Assembly: GCF_026000115.1 (NCBI RefSeq)
Contig: NZ_AP026867.1
Coordinates: forward strand, 4,948,001 to 5,012,000
Length of the DNA stretch: 64,000 bases
Direction: 5' to 3'
From: Aureispira anguillae
GTDB lineage: Bacteria > Bacteroidota > Bacteroidia > Chitinophagales > Saprospiraceae
The position numbers were made by a program, and so were the translations under genes. Shown one piece after another: positions 15,367 to 24,392 of the stretch. The notes under the pieces were generated by a model that worked only from the letters and a program-made list of their open reading frames with translations, was not told the DNA's origin and made no database searches. Position 1 is the first letter of the stretch. Each line of letters starts with the position of its first letter.

Positions 15367-18153
15367 TTATCTAAAGTATTCGGAAGGTTTTTTACCAAAA
15401 CGAGTACTATAGTTTTTAGAGAAATGACGAGTAGACATAAAGCCAATGGAATAAGAAACTTCTTTGACGGTACTACACGCTCCATCTTCCAACAAGCGCC
15501 TTGCTTCTTGCAGACGAATTTCATTAATAAATTTGAGTGGTGTTAAGCCCGTATAAGATTGCATAAATCGATACAACTGTCGTTTACTAACCGCTAATGC
15601 CTTCGCCAAGTCATCAACAGCAAACTCTGTTTCATCAATATTCTCTAGCACCACTTCACGAGCACGCTCAATTTTTTCTCGGTGCAAGATAGATTCTTTA
15701 GCAGCCCTAGTTGACGTTGAAGCAGTAACATCATCCGTTGCATGATTACTTATGCTTTCGGAAGCCTCCGCCTCCTCTTTATTTTTCCAAGTCTTACGTG
15801 TTTTAGAATTTTCAATTAAATTTTTGACATGGATGGTCAATTCATCAACAGAAAAAGGCTTGGTTAAGTATTCATCTACCCCAATGGTTAATGCCTTTAG
15901 TTTACTAGCTTCACTAGATTTAGCCGTCAAGACAATAACAGGCAAGTCCCCTCCCCAGCTCTTAGCTTTTATGTGTTTTAACAGTTCGTAACCATCCATT
16001 TCTGGCATCATCAAATCTGTTATCACTAAGTCAAAGCGAGCTGGATCTTTTTCTAATATTTTAAGCCCAACGGCTCCATTTTCGGCTAATTCAACCGCAT
16101 AACTAGTTCCCAATACCAACTTAACAAAAGCAGCCATATCTCTGTTATCTTCCACAATTAGTATGGTCGGTTTTCCAGTATCAACAGCAGCACTGACGAT
16201 TTCTTTTTGCCCCTCAACCAGCTGTTCTTCTTGCGCTCCAACAAGCGGTTTTGTTAACATTTCTTCCTCTTGAATAGCAACGACAGCATCAATGTTGTCT
16301 ACTTGAATTCTAGGCATAGAGAACGTAAAAGCAGTTCCTTCTGAAAGTATGCTGGTTACCCCAATTTTAAACCCTTGCAACACGGCCAATTCTTGCGCCA
16401 ATGCCAAACCAACACCAGAACCTGAAGCATTTGATTTTTTAGCACCTTTTGTTTGATAAAAACGTTCAAAAACATGTGGTAAATCCTCTTCTCTTATGCC
16501 AATTCCCGTATCTCTAACCTCTATATTTATGTTATCTCCTGCATCAACAACAGATAAAATGATTTGGCCACCATCTAAGGTATATTTAAAAGCATTGGAC
16601 AATAAATTGTTGATGATTTTTTCCATCTTGGAAGTATCAAACTCTAAGATCAAATTTTGGTCAACATTATAAACCAATTTATAGTCAATATTTCGATAAG
16701 TAGTTTGTACTTTGAAGGTATCATAAATGCCATGAATGAAGGAATACAAGTGATTTACTTGTGGCCAAACCTCTAGTTTATTAGAATTTAGTTTTGCCAG
16801 ATCCATAATATCATCCACATACTGCAAGACCTTTTCGCTATTTCTCAATACCATATTCAAAGAATTTCGCGTGTCTTTTTCGACCCATGCCCCAGAAGGT
16901 TGTTTTAATATAGCAGATACAGGCCCCACAATTAAGGATAAAGGAGTACGAAATTCATGAGAAATATTTGTAAACAAACGATTTTTGGCAAATACTGCTT
17001 GTTCAGCAGTTTCTTTAGCCTTTTTGAGTTCTTCCTCATACTTTTTTTGCCTTCTTTTTAGGCGAATATTTTTGATGATAGAACCATAAGTTGATAAGAA
17101 AGGAGCAAGCATTTGCACTAAATCATCTTGATATCCTACCTCATTGGCTACCCCTACCATTCCTACAATTGCATTATCATATACAATAGGAAACCCTAGA
17201 AAAGCGGTCAATTTGGACTGGTTATTAGGAACTTGATCTGAAAGAATGTAGGTTTTTTCTTTTAAAATGGTATTTAATAAGGGTTGAAACTTAGATTCTC
17301 CTCCTTCTTTCCAATTGTCATCTTCCAATAGATTACTATTCTTAAGCATTCCACCGCTGTCCATTGCTGCAAATGTCTCTAGCGAGAAGGTACCATCATC
17401 AGAAGACACAACTTCTCCAATAAAACCATATTGACTTTCTGTAATTGAGAGCAATTGTTTTAGCAAGGTATCAAACGAATTTTCGAGTTTTTGTTCTAAT
17501 AAAAAACTAGATTGCAACTCTTTGAGCGTTGCCAATAAATCTCTATGTTTTTCGATGCTTTGTTTTGCCAAAGCCAATTCTTTCGTTTTTCGGCTAGATA
17601 TTTTTCGTTCTTCTTCATAAACCCTTCTCATCGATCGTGTTGCCAAGACAATCAGTGTAACTAAACCTATAAGCACACTACATTTATCTATTACCTGAAC
17701 AATATTGTCAGAGGGATAAGCAACCACCCAAGAAGGGTTCATTTGCTCCAATAAGATTGTAAAAAAGGTACTTAGTATAATTGTAATCCCTATTTGCCAA
17801 TATTGCTCCCTAACATCTAAAGCTATATAAATAACTAAGAGCGTTAAGTTAAAAGAAATTACAGGTCCTCCAACGCCACCTGTGCCAAACCACAATAGGA
17901 CAAAACTAATTTGAGTTAGAAAAATTCCTGGCCAAAAAAAAACGGTCAGATCTTCTTTGTCCTTAGCAGCAAAATAAAGCCCCACAATCGTACACCCCAT
18001 CAAAATATCGGCAATAACAGGCAACCAAGAAGTAGCAATGAATAGATTCGTAATTAGCCGAATCAGAACAATACAAAAACTGTAAAAACAAATAGAACGA
18101 AATAACTTTTTATTCGCCTGATGATAAAGAGTGTCTGTAGTAGTTTGTATCAT
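15367..18153 (-). CDS. Hybrid sensor histidine kinase with GAF, receiver and AraC-type output domains
   Basis: 928 residues. Six or so N-terminal hydrophobic segments (about 18-175) are followed by a coiled linker and a GAF-like domain (about 215-370). The HisKA domain has NISHEFRTPLSL with phospho-acceptor H399, and the HATPase domain has N (LLSNAFKY), G1 (DTGIGI) and G2 (GSGVGLAL) boxes. A receiver domain follows (acceptor D713 in LVITDLMMPEMDG) with the K of TKPFS, and finally an AraC helix-turn-helix (about 830-928, ending in GKKPSEYFR). It is a one-protein phosphorelay that senses a membrane or cytosolic signal and acts directly on DNA. Unlike SusR-type regulators it has no periplasmic propeller. 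It is a close paralogue of the neighbouring kinase at 18442. Confidence 0.92.
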   Translation of the reverse strand: MIQTTTDTLYHQANKKLFRSICFYSFCIVLIRLITNLFIATSWLPVIADILMGCTIVGLYFAAKDKEDLTVFFWPGIFLTQISFVLLWFGTGGVGGPVISFNLTLLVIYIALDVREQYWQIGITIILSTFFTILLEQMNPSWVVAYPSDNIVQVIDKCSVLIGLVTLIVLATRSMRRVYEEERKISSRKTKELALAKQSIEKHRDLLATLKELQSSFLLEQKLENSFDTLLKQLLSITESQYGFIGEVVSSDDGTFSLETFAAMDSGGMLKNSNLLEDDNWKEGGESKFQPLLNTILKEKTYILSDQVPNNQSKLTAFLGFPIVYDNAIVGMVGVANEVGYQDDLVQMLAPFLSTYGSIIKNIRLKRRQKKYEEELKKAKETAEQAVFAKNRLFTNISHEFRTPLSLIVGPVSAILKQPSGAWVEKDTRNSLNMVLRNSEKVLQYVDDIMDLAKLNSNKLEVWPQVNHLYSFIHGIYDTFKVQTTYRNIDYKLVYNVDQNLILEFDTSKMEKIINNLLSNAFKYTLDGGQIILSVVDAGDNINIEVRDTGIGIREEDLPHVFERFYQTKGAKKSNASGSGVGLALAQELAVLQGFKIGVTSILSEGTAFTFSMPRIQVDNIDAVVAIQEEEMLTKPLVGAQEEQLVEGQKEIVSAAVDTGKPTILIVEDNRDMAAFVKLVLGTSYAVELAENGAVGLKILEKDPARFDLVITDLMMPEMDGYELLKHIKAKSWGGDLPVIVLTAKSSEASKLKALTIGVDEYLTKPFSVDELTIHVKNLIENSKTRKTWKNKEEAEASESISNHATDDVTASTSTRAAKESILHREKIERAREVVLENIDETEFAVDDLAKALAVSKRQLYRFMQSYTGLTPLKFINEIRLQEARRLLEDGACSTVKEVSYSIGFMSTRHFSKNYSTRFGKKPSEYFR

Positions 18154-18358
18154 AATTAACGCGCTTAGTGAGTACGGGTTATTAAAATGGGGATACTAAT
18201 CAAATAAACAAGCCTCCAATATAATTGGTTTTTGTGACATTTTCAAACCCCTTTTTGTACTAAAAAAAAGAAATAACTTAATAGAAGATAGTCATTTAAG
18301 TTTAGTTATAGAAAAACTCCTTGATATAAAATCTTAGACTAAATAAAATGTACTAAAA

Positions 18359-18390
18359 AAAAGTCTATTAGAGTTTTCTAATAGACTTTT
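18359..18390 (-). terminator. Intrinsic terminator of the upstream hybrid kinase gene
   Basis: A perfect 13-bp stem (18359-18371 with 18378-18390, 6-base loop). On the minus strand it is followed by a run of T residues, 52 bases beyond the stop of the kinase gene that ends at 18442. Confidence 0.85.
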
Positions 18391-18441
18391 AAAAAGTATG
18401 CCAAAATAAGATTTTGTGAAAAAAATGTTAAAATTAAAATG

Positions 18442-20814
18442 CTAAGATTTCCAGCCCTGTCTTACTTTGTGGTTCTTAATTAAGTTTTTAATACTAGCCA
18501 TCAATTCATCTACAGAAAATGGCTTTGTCAGATATTCGTCTACCCCTATTCTCAGTGCGTTAAGGCGGCTATCTCTTTGATTCTGAGCCGTCAAAACAAT
18601 TACTGGCAGATTATAGCCCCAAGAAGAAGATTTTATATGCTCCAATAACTCCATCCCATCCATTTCTGGCATCATCAAATCTGTTATCACTAAGCTAATA
18701 TCAGAAGCATTCTGTTTTAAAACACTCAAGCCCTCCCTTCCATTCTCTGCTAAAATAATTTCATACTCCTTATTGAGGATATTATTGAGGAACAAACGCA
18801 TATCATAATTATCTTCCACTACTAATATAGCGTTTTTGCTCTTGTCTAAAATAGAGACTTTAGTCTGTTTAGAAGACAACGAACTTGTTGTTATAGCAGG
18901 TTCTTGTTGTTTATCAAAATGATTGGTTATATCCTGTTGTGGGAGTATAAAAGAAAAACAAGACCCTTTGGACAGATCACTAACCACCTTGACTTCTAAA
19001 CCTTGTATATCGGCTAGCTCCTTAACCAAAGCCAAGCCAACACCCGTCCCTGAAAAAATGGTTTCATTTTCTTTTTTTACTTGATAAAAACGATTGAAGA
19101 TATAAGGCAAATGTTCTGAAGGAATGCCTATTCCTGAATCACAAACTTGTATTTCAATGCCTTGGTCTACACCTTTTACCAGCAGTTTTACCATTCCGTT
19201 ATCTTTAGTATATTTAAAAGCATTGGATAGTAAATTGCTCAAAATCTTTTCTATTTTTTGAGCATCCAAATTCAACAAGATTCCTTTATTGACCTCATAT
19301 TCCAAGGTATAACTAATATTTCTATGTGCAATCTCTGTTTTGAATAAGGTATAGATATTTTCAATAAATGGAAATAATTCCACTTTTTGTTTAGTCACGA
19401 CCAATTTGTTGGAGTTTAGTTTTGCCAAGTCCATAATGTCTTTTATGTACTCCAACATTTTATTGCCATTCTTCTGCATTATACTCAAATAACTGTGAAG
19501 TTCCTCTCTTGTCAATTCGCCTTTGGATCGTTTCAACATCATATCAATCGGTCCCATTATTAGAGACAAAGGCGTACGGAGTTCATGCGATATATTGGTT
19601 AAAAACTGAGATTTGAGTCGATTGGAATACTCTGCCAATTCCTTGGCCTCTTTCAGTTCATTTTCATATTCTTCTTGCCTTCTTTTAAGTCGAATATTTT
19701 GAATAATAGAACCATACGTAGACAAAAATGGAGATAAAATATGCACTAAGGCTTCATTATATCCTCCCTCTCTATTGGCAATTCCAATAACACCAATAGT
19801 TTTGTAATTATAAGTAACAGGAATTCCCAAGAAATTATTTAGATTAAATTGCTCCAGAGAAACCCCACGTCGTTCCAACATTGATGGCTGATTGGCAATA
19901 ACGTAATTATCATACTCTATTATGTAATCAAATAGTAATTCTAGGTTGGCGTTTTTTGTAGCTTGATTAACTTGATTTTGGTACAATACTGTTGTTTCTT
20001 GGTTGTGTATTAAATCTAAAAATGCATGCGTCTTTAAATAAGGTTGCCCTTTCTCTTCCATTACCTCCCCCACAAAACCAAACTTACTATTTGTGATTTT
20101 GAGCAATTGAGCCAACAAGTTGTTAAAAGCATCTTTTAAATCCTCCTCCAAGAAAAAATCAGACTGTAAATCTTTTAGCATGGCCAAAAGATCTCTTCTT
20201 TGTTCAGCTTCTTTTCTAGCAAGATCCAACTGATTGGCCTTTTCTTCTGATTTCTTCCACTCTTCTTCCAATCGTTGATTAACAAAGTCAAGTACCATTG
20301 TTGTTACCCCAATAATGCAAATGGTAATCATGGTATAATCAATCCAACGCCCAGTTGATTCAAAATTATCCCACCACACAGGATTTAATTGAATCAGTAA
20401 GACCAACACAACAGCCAACAAAACACTTCCTAATGCTATTTTAGGATAAGAGTTTTGCCTAGAATAAAGTGCATAAAACAGCACAATTAGCAAATAGATG
20501 GGAGCAATAATACTTTCCATAGAGTTGTAACTCAGCCACAAAACAAGCACCATTATTTGAGTAGTAATGATAAAGGGCCAAGTTAAAGCTGGATATAACT
20601 TCCTATAACTAGAAAAATAATAAAAACAAAATAAGACTACCATCAAACAGCCATCCACCAAAATCGAAGTTAAACTGTTTCCCGAAAAGGAATGTGTGAT
20701 CAATCTTACTCCTACTGCAAGACCAGTTGCTAGGTAATTTAAATGAAATAATTGTTCTATGGAGTTTGTTATCTTTGTTTTTTTCTGTGTGGTATCTTTT
20801 TTATTTTGACTCAT
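18442..20814 (-). CDS. Hybrid sensor histidine kinase with GAF and receiver domains (no HTH)
   Basis: 790 residues from the ATG at 20814; the frame extends to a TTG at 20844, but the ATG matches the paralogue's N-terminal length better. Domain order: several membrane segments (about 25-185), coiled linker, GAF-like domain, HisKA with NISHELRTPLSL and H410, HATPase with LLSNAFKY, DSGIGI and GTGVGLAL boxes, then a receiver with D712 in LVITDLMMPEMDG and TKPFS. It ends at IKNHKVRQGWKS, exactly where the neighbouring paralogue at 15367 continues into its AraC domain. Output must therefore go through another protein, possibly that paralogue or an unlinked one. It has its own terminator. The pair clearly arose by duplication. 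Confidence 0.9.
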   Translation of the reverse strand: MSQNKKDTTQKKTKITNSIEQLFHLNYLATGLAVGVRLITHSFSGNSLTSILVDGCLMVVLFCFYYFSSYRKLYPALTWPFIITTQIMVLVLWLSYNSMESIIAPIYLLIVLFYALYSRQNSYPKIALGSVLLAVVLVLLIQLNPVWWDNFESTGRWIDYTMITICIIGVTTMVLDFVNQRLEEEWKKSEEKANQLDLARKEAEQRRDLLAMLKDLQSDFFLEEDLKDAFNNLLAQLLKITNSKFGFVGEVMEEKGQPYLKTHAFLDLIHNQETTVLYQNQVNQATKNANLELLFDYIIEYDNYVIANQPSMLERRGVSLEQFNLNNFLGIPVTYNYKTIGVIGIANREGGYNEALVHILSPFLSTYGSIIQNIRLKRRQEEYENELKEAKELAEYSNRLKSQFLTNISHELRTPLSLIMGPIDMMLKRSKGELTREELHSYLSIMQKNGNKMLEYIKDIMDLAKLNSNKLVVTKQKVELFPFIENIYTLFKTEIAHRNISYTLEYEVNKGILLNLDAQKIEKILSNLLSNAFKYTKDNGMVKLLVKGVDQGIEIQVCDSGIGIPSEHLPYIFNRFYQVKKENETIFSGTGVGLALVKELADIQGLEVKVVSDLSKGSCFSFILPQQDITNHFDKQQEPAITTSSLSSKQTKVSILDKSKNAILVVEDNYDMRLFLNNILNKEYEIILAENGREGLSVLKQNASDISLVITDLMMPEMDGMELLEHIKSSSWGYNLPVIVLTAQNQRDSRLNALRIGVDEYLTKPFSVDELMASIKNLIKNHKVRQGWKS

Positions 20815-21237
20815 AAAGTTAATTGATATATTATCTTTTATCAAGATACATTGATTTTAGGGAAAAAACTTTCATAGATTATTAAACTTTCATTATAGTC
20901 ATAATTTGGCAAGAATCTCCCCCCCTTTGGCAAAAATGAGACCTAAGCAATTCAAAAAAAACTTCATATGCACAAAAGTGCCATCTTTATTAATAATAAA
21001 AATTGGCAAGAATGAACTATACTATTAAATATAATTATAAGAACTTAGACATACTCCACAAATATTGACACCCAACCACATACCAAGCAAATCCCTTTAC
21101 TTGATTTCTTTAATCATTTCATATTACTAAAAAAAGAGTGATGAATAAAAAACAAGTAACAAAACCATTTTTTTTTAGAGATTGCAGTCTAAGACAACTC
21201 TAAACAATACACCATTGATATAAGAACATTTTCCATT
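20815..21237. other. Intergenic region with TTGGCAA direct repeats
   Basis: Between the divergent kinase and small exported-protein genes. It contains three near-identical 11-mers: TTGGCAAGAAT at 20906-20916 and 21003-21013, and TTGGCAAAAAT at 20927-20937. The first two are 21 bases apart, two helical turns. They could be an operator for the kinase gene. No coding frame was seen. Confidence 0.4.
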
Positions 21238-21636
21238 ATGAAATACATCTTATTCCTATTTTTAGTAATGCCTTTTTTTGTTTGTTCGCAGGTCTCCAAA
21301 TCCATTAATCAAACCTTCAGCATTAATAATGCCGAATCTGTAATCATCAACTTAAATTCTTCTAATATCAGTATAAAATACATTGAAGGAACCCGAATAT
21401 TAGTAGAAACTCAAGTCAAAATGCACCTTAATAACGCTCGCTTATCAGATTTTTTAATACAACAAGGGCGTTATGATTTAACAAAAGAAATCAATCCCAA
21501 TACCCGTTGTTTGACACTGAAACACCAAAAAGAAAGAGATCTTATTATTATAAAAGGAGAAATGCTAAACGAGGAGATTTCTTATACAATTTATATTCCA
21601 AATAAAATTGCTGTTGTAAATTTAGCAAAAAAATAG
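21238..21636 (+). CDS. Small exported protein, divergent member of the local three-gene family
   Basis: 132 residues with a signal peptide ending near VCSQ (residues 15-18). The mature part follows the same plan as the two minus-strand neighbours: 'VSKSINQTFSINNAESVIINL', an RILVETQVKMHL strand, a QQGRYDL turn, an LTLKH strand and a final YTIYIPNKIAVV. It lacks the EVTEW tryptophan segment and the KGVELIE strand is replaced by an IKGEML segment, so it has diverged. The fold is probably an all-beta, DUF4097-like surface or periplasmic domain. Convergent with the next gene. Function unknown. Confidence 0.65.
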   Translation: MKYILFLFLVMPFFVCSQVSKSINQTFSINNAESVIINLNSSNISIKYIEGTRILVETQVKMHLNNARLSDFLIQQGRYDLTKEINPNTRCLTLKHQKERDLIIIKGEMLNEEISYTIYIPNKIAVVNLAKK

Positions 21637-21657
21637 TTTTATATCCATATAATCAAA

Positions 21658-21687
21658 GAAGCCATCAGAATTACTTCTGACAGCTTC
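21658..21687. terminator. Hairpin between convergent small exported-protein genes
   Basis: GAAGC and TCAGAA pair with TTCTGA and GCTTC around a TTAC loop, with a 2x2 internal loop. It lies 21 bases after the plus-strand stop and may serve both genes. Confidence 0.6.
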
Positions 21688-21760
21688 AATGCTTTTATAG
21701 TGCCTTTTTAAACTCGGATCCTTTTCCTTGTTGTTCTCTTTTTCTTTTCAGAGAACTCTT

Positions 21761-22186
21761 TTACATCGTTGTCTTCTCTAAAGCGACCGTTTCTTTTACA
21801 ACGATTTCATAGCCCTTAGGTATACTCACCTTAACGTTAAAAACCTCTATCAATTCTACCCCTTTTACAGTAACACGATTCTCAATATTAGGCATTGTGA
21901 TGGTTAACGTATTGGTTGATTTATCCAATTGAGTAGACAAACTATAACGACCAACAATTACTAATTGTTTCGCTATGTTTTCGTTCATGTTCTCAATTTC
22001 CAAATTTGTTGTTACTCGAACAAAATCATTGTCCCACTCTGTTACCTCTACCTCTCCTGGCAACATAACAACTGCTGTAGTTGATCCTTCTAATGCAACA
22101 GACTTTACTAAGGTCTTTTCTACTTGCGCATTTGTTGTACTAATAAAGCCTAAAGCCAAGATTAGAAATGCTATTAAATTTTTCAT
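21761..22186 (-). CDS. Small exported beta-rich protein (DUF4097-like)
   Basis: 141 residues with a signal peptide (MKNLIAFLILALGFISTTNA, then Q). The mature part has alternating strands: VEKTLVKSVAL, AVVMLPGEVEVTEWDNDFVRVTTNLEI, a conserved IVGRYSL turn, LTITMPN, and TVKGVELIEVFNVKVSIPKGYEIVV. It is clearly homologous to the gene at 22513 (shared LPGxVxVTEW, RVTTxLxxENM, IVKGV(E/D)LIE and PKGY motifs). Probably periplasmic or surface exposed. Its promoter region holds a 16-base direct repeat at 50-base spacing. Its role is unknown; tandem duplication suggests dosage or antigenic variation rather than an enzyme. Confidence 0.7.
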   Translation of the reverse strand: MKNLIAFLILALGFISTTNAQVEKTLVKSVALEGSTTAVVMLPGEVEVTEWDNDFVRVTTNLEIENMNENIAKQLVIVGRYSLSTQLDKSTNTLTITMPNIENRVTVKGVELIEVFNVKVSIPKGYEIVVKETVALEKTTM

Positions 22187-22436
22187 TATTTTATATTCTA
22201 TTATTTTTTATATGTCTTTCTCTATTGATGCCACAAAGGTAAGTTGGTTTTTTCAATAAAGCAAGCTTTGAAACAAAATAAAATTTTGAAAAACAAAGAA
22301 TTAAAAACACAAAACAAAATAAAAAATTACAATATTAATTTTAACAAAAATTAAAAACACAAAATGAAGTAAAAACGACACAATATTTTTTTGTTTTTTT
22401 TAAGATCAAAATTAAAAAAATTGCCTAAAAAAAAAA
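22187..22436. other. Very A-rich spacer with a 16-base direct repeat
   Basis: AATTAAAAACACAAAA occurs at 22299-22314 and again at 22349-22364, exactly 50 bases apart, upstream of the minus-strand gene that starts at 22186. The rest is poly-A-like sequence without a coding frame; a run of ten A residues near 22427-22436 provides the T-tract of the next terminator. Confidence 0.45.
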
Positions 22437-22482
22437 GAACACTATAAAGTTTAACTGACTGTTGTCAAACCATATAGTGCTC
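22437..22482 (-). terminator. Terminator of the small exported-protein gene at 22513
   Basis: CACTATA and TATAGTG arms with a partly paired interior, followed on the minus strand by about ten T residues. It lies 31 bases after the stop codon. Confidence 0.6.
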
Positions 22483-22512
22483 CTGTATAACGTTAAAAAA
22501 GAAAGAAAGAAT

Positions 22513-22959
22513 TTAAAGTTCACCTAATTTAGCCTTAGCATAACTCATATTAGAATTTGAACCTTCTTTAACTAGAATATTATACCCTTTAGGGACATTT
22601 ACCTCAAAACTATACCGCTCTATCAAATCAACCCCTTTTATGGTAACAAAATTAGTAGTGTTGGGCATTGTAAGCACCATCATTTTTCCATATTTATCTT
22701 TTTTTGCTTCTAAATTATATCTACCAATTATCATTAGACGCTTAACAATGCTTTCTCCCATGTTCTCAACATCCAGTGTAGTTGTTACACGAAGGTATTT
22801 TTCCTCCCATTCAGTTACAGTTACATTGCCAGGCAACATAATATAAGCAGTATGCGTTTCTTCTAAATCAACGCTTTTTGATAATGTTTTTGTCAGTTGC
22901 GCATTAGTAAGCACAACCAAACTAAAAACAAAAATTAATGATGTAAATATTTTTTTCAT
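22513..22959 (-). CDS. Small exported beta-rich protein (DUF4097-like)
   Basis: The ATG at 22959 gives a 148-residue protein with a clean signal peptide (MKKIFTSLIFVFSLVVLTNA, then Q); the longer frame adds a hydrophilic segment before it and is less likely. The mature domain parallels its neighbour: LTKTLSKSVDLEE, AYIMLPGNVTVTEWEEKYLRVTTTLDVENM, IIGRYNL, VLTMPN, TIKGVDLIERYSFEVNVPKGYNILVKEG. It extends about 15 residues beyond the neighbour (NSNMSYAKAKLGEL). Transcribed toward the paralogue at 21761 but separated by a terminator, so the genes are independently expressed. Function unknown. Confidence 0.7.
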   Translation of the reverse strand: MKKIFTSLIFVFSLVVLTNAQLTKTLSKSVDLEETHTAYIMLPGNVTVTEWEEKYLRVTTTLDVENMGESIVKRLMIIGRYNLEAKKDKYGKMMVLTMPNTTNFVTIKGVDLIERYSFEVNVPKGYNILVKEGSNSNMSYAKAKLGEL

Positions 22960-23218
22960 AATTTTTATATTTTGATGTACTAATCTAAAATCCCAAAGCA
23001 ACACAACTTTAAACTTCAGCCTTCATTATCAATAAGATACAGTTAATATTTAAAACGAGAAATAATGCTATTTGTTCCGTTTTTTAATCTTTTTATCAAA
23101 ATCGCATAAAAATCCCCCCTATAACATCCAAATAGGCGTTCTGTGGCAATAGATTCCCTTGGAAAGGAATAACGATTTTCCAATCCATGAATACTAATCC
23201 ATTCGATAATAACGTGTA

Positions 23219-24235
23219 TTAAGCTTCTAAAATAATATTTTTAAGTGCTTTTACCCAAGCAGGATGAGCATTTAAGCTTCTTACTAATTGTACGCACTCT
23301 CCGCCCATTTTTTCAAATTCTTCTTGATACTCCACGCCGATCTCAATCACCGTTTCTAAACAGTCTGCTACAAAAGCAGGACAGAAGCAAATGAGTTTTT
23401 TATCTCCTAACTCAGCTCGTTTTTCTAAAATATCTGAGGTGTAGGGCTCCACCCAAGGATCTTTTCCCAGTCTAGATTGAAAGCAAGTTGTGTATTTCTC
23501 CTTTTCAATTCCTAATGCTGCTGCCAATGCTTTTGTGGTTGCATAACATTGGGCACTATAGCAAAACTGGTTTTCATCTGTGAGTTGCGCACAACAATTT
23601 TCTTTTTTCTGGCAATGGTTATTTGACCTATCGGCCTTTTCTAATTGCCTAACAGGCAATCCGTGGTAAGAAAACAAAACATGATCGTACGAATTGAGGT
23701 CATGTTCCTTTGCGCATTCAACAAAAGCATTGATAAAATCAGGATGATCTTGAAATGAATTGATAAACTTCAAAGGAGGAATGGCTTGTTCTTTAGATAG
23801 GACTCGCATGACTTCTTCATAAATAGATCCTGTACATGCTGATGAATATTGGGGAAATAAAGGAACAATAACTAGCTCCCGAATATTTTGTTGCAATAGG
23901 TTCTGAATGGCAACTTGTATAGAAGGGCTCTGATAACGCATGGCTAGCTCAACCAGATACTCATCGCCCATTTCAACTTGCAATAAATCTTTTAATTGAT
24001 AGCCATAAACCTTAAGGGGCGAACCTTCTTCTGTCCAGAGCTCTTGATAGAGTTCAGAGGCTGGCTTAGAACGAAATGGAGCAATGATCCCACGCACCAA
24101 CAAATTACGCTGAACAGCAGGAACATCAATCACTCTAGGGTCCAATAGAAATTCTTTAAGATAACGGTAAACAGCACCTCTGCTTGGTTCATCTGGTGTT
24201 CCTAGATTGACTAATAAAATCCCCTTCTTTCCCAT
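23219..24235 (-). CDS. hemH: Ferrochelatase
   Basis: 338 residues. The start KKGILLVNLGTPDEPS, central LFPQYSSACTGSI and SYHGLP (catalytic His, residue about 191) are family signatures, as is the E in the C-terminal CPAFVADCLETVIEIG segment. It inserts Fe2+ into protoporphyrin IX, the last step of haem synthesis, at the inner membrane face. A cysteine-rich insertion after the SYHGLP block (CQKKENCCAQL and FCYSAQC) resembles the segment seen in several Bacteroidota enzymes. Together with CFCPAFVADC it could hold an iron-sulfur cluster, but this is inference. No other haem genes are adjacent. Confidence 0.95.
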   Translation of the reverse strand: MGKKGILLVNLGTPDEPSRGAVYRYLKEFLLDPRVIDVPAVQRNLLVRGIIAPFRSKPASELYQELWTEEGSPLKVYGYQLKDLLQVEMGDEYLVELAMRYQSPSIQVAIQNLLQQNIRELVIVPLFPQYSSACTGSIYEEVMRVLSKEQAIPPLKFINSFQDHPDFINAFVECAKEHDLNSYDHVLFSYHGLPVRQLEKADRSNNHCQKKENCCAQLTDENQFCYSAQCYATTKALAAALGIEKEKYTTCFQSRLGKDPWVEPYTSDILEKRAELGDKKLICFCPAFVADCLETVIEIGVEYQEEFEKMGGECVQLVRSLNAHPAWVKALKNIILEA

Positions 24236-24392
24236 TTTAATATGTTTCTTGTTGTTTAATTTTTTAAATTATCCGTAAAAAGCTTGGTGCTTTAATAACA
24301 CAAAGAACGTTAAATTTTAACAAAGAAAGCCCAAATATGTTTGTAGATTATTTAACATAAATGCCCCTAAGGCAAAGAACGAGTTTTTTTTG

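Noticed and set aside
22261-22400. CRISPR-like repeat
   Set aside because: Only two copies of a low-complexity 16-mer without unique spacers or cas genes.
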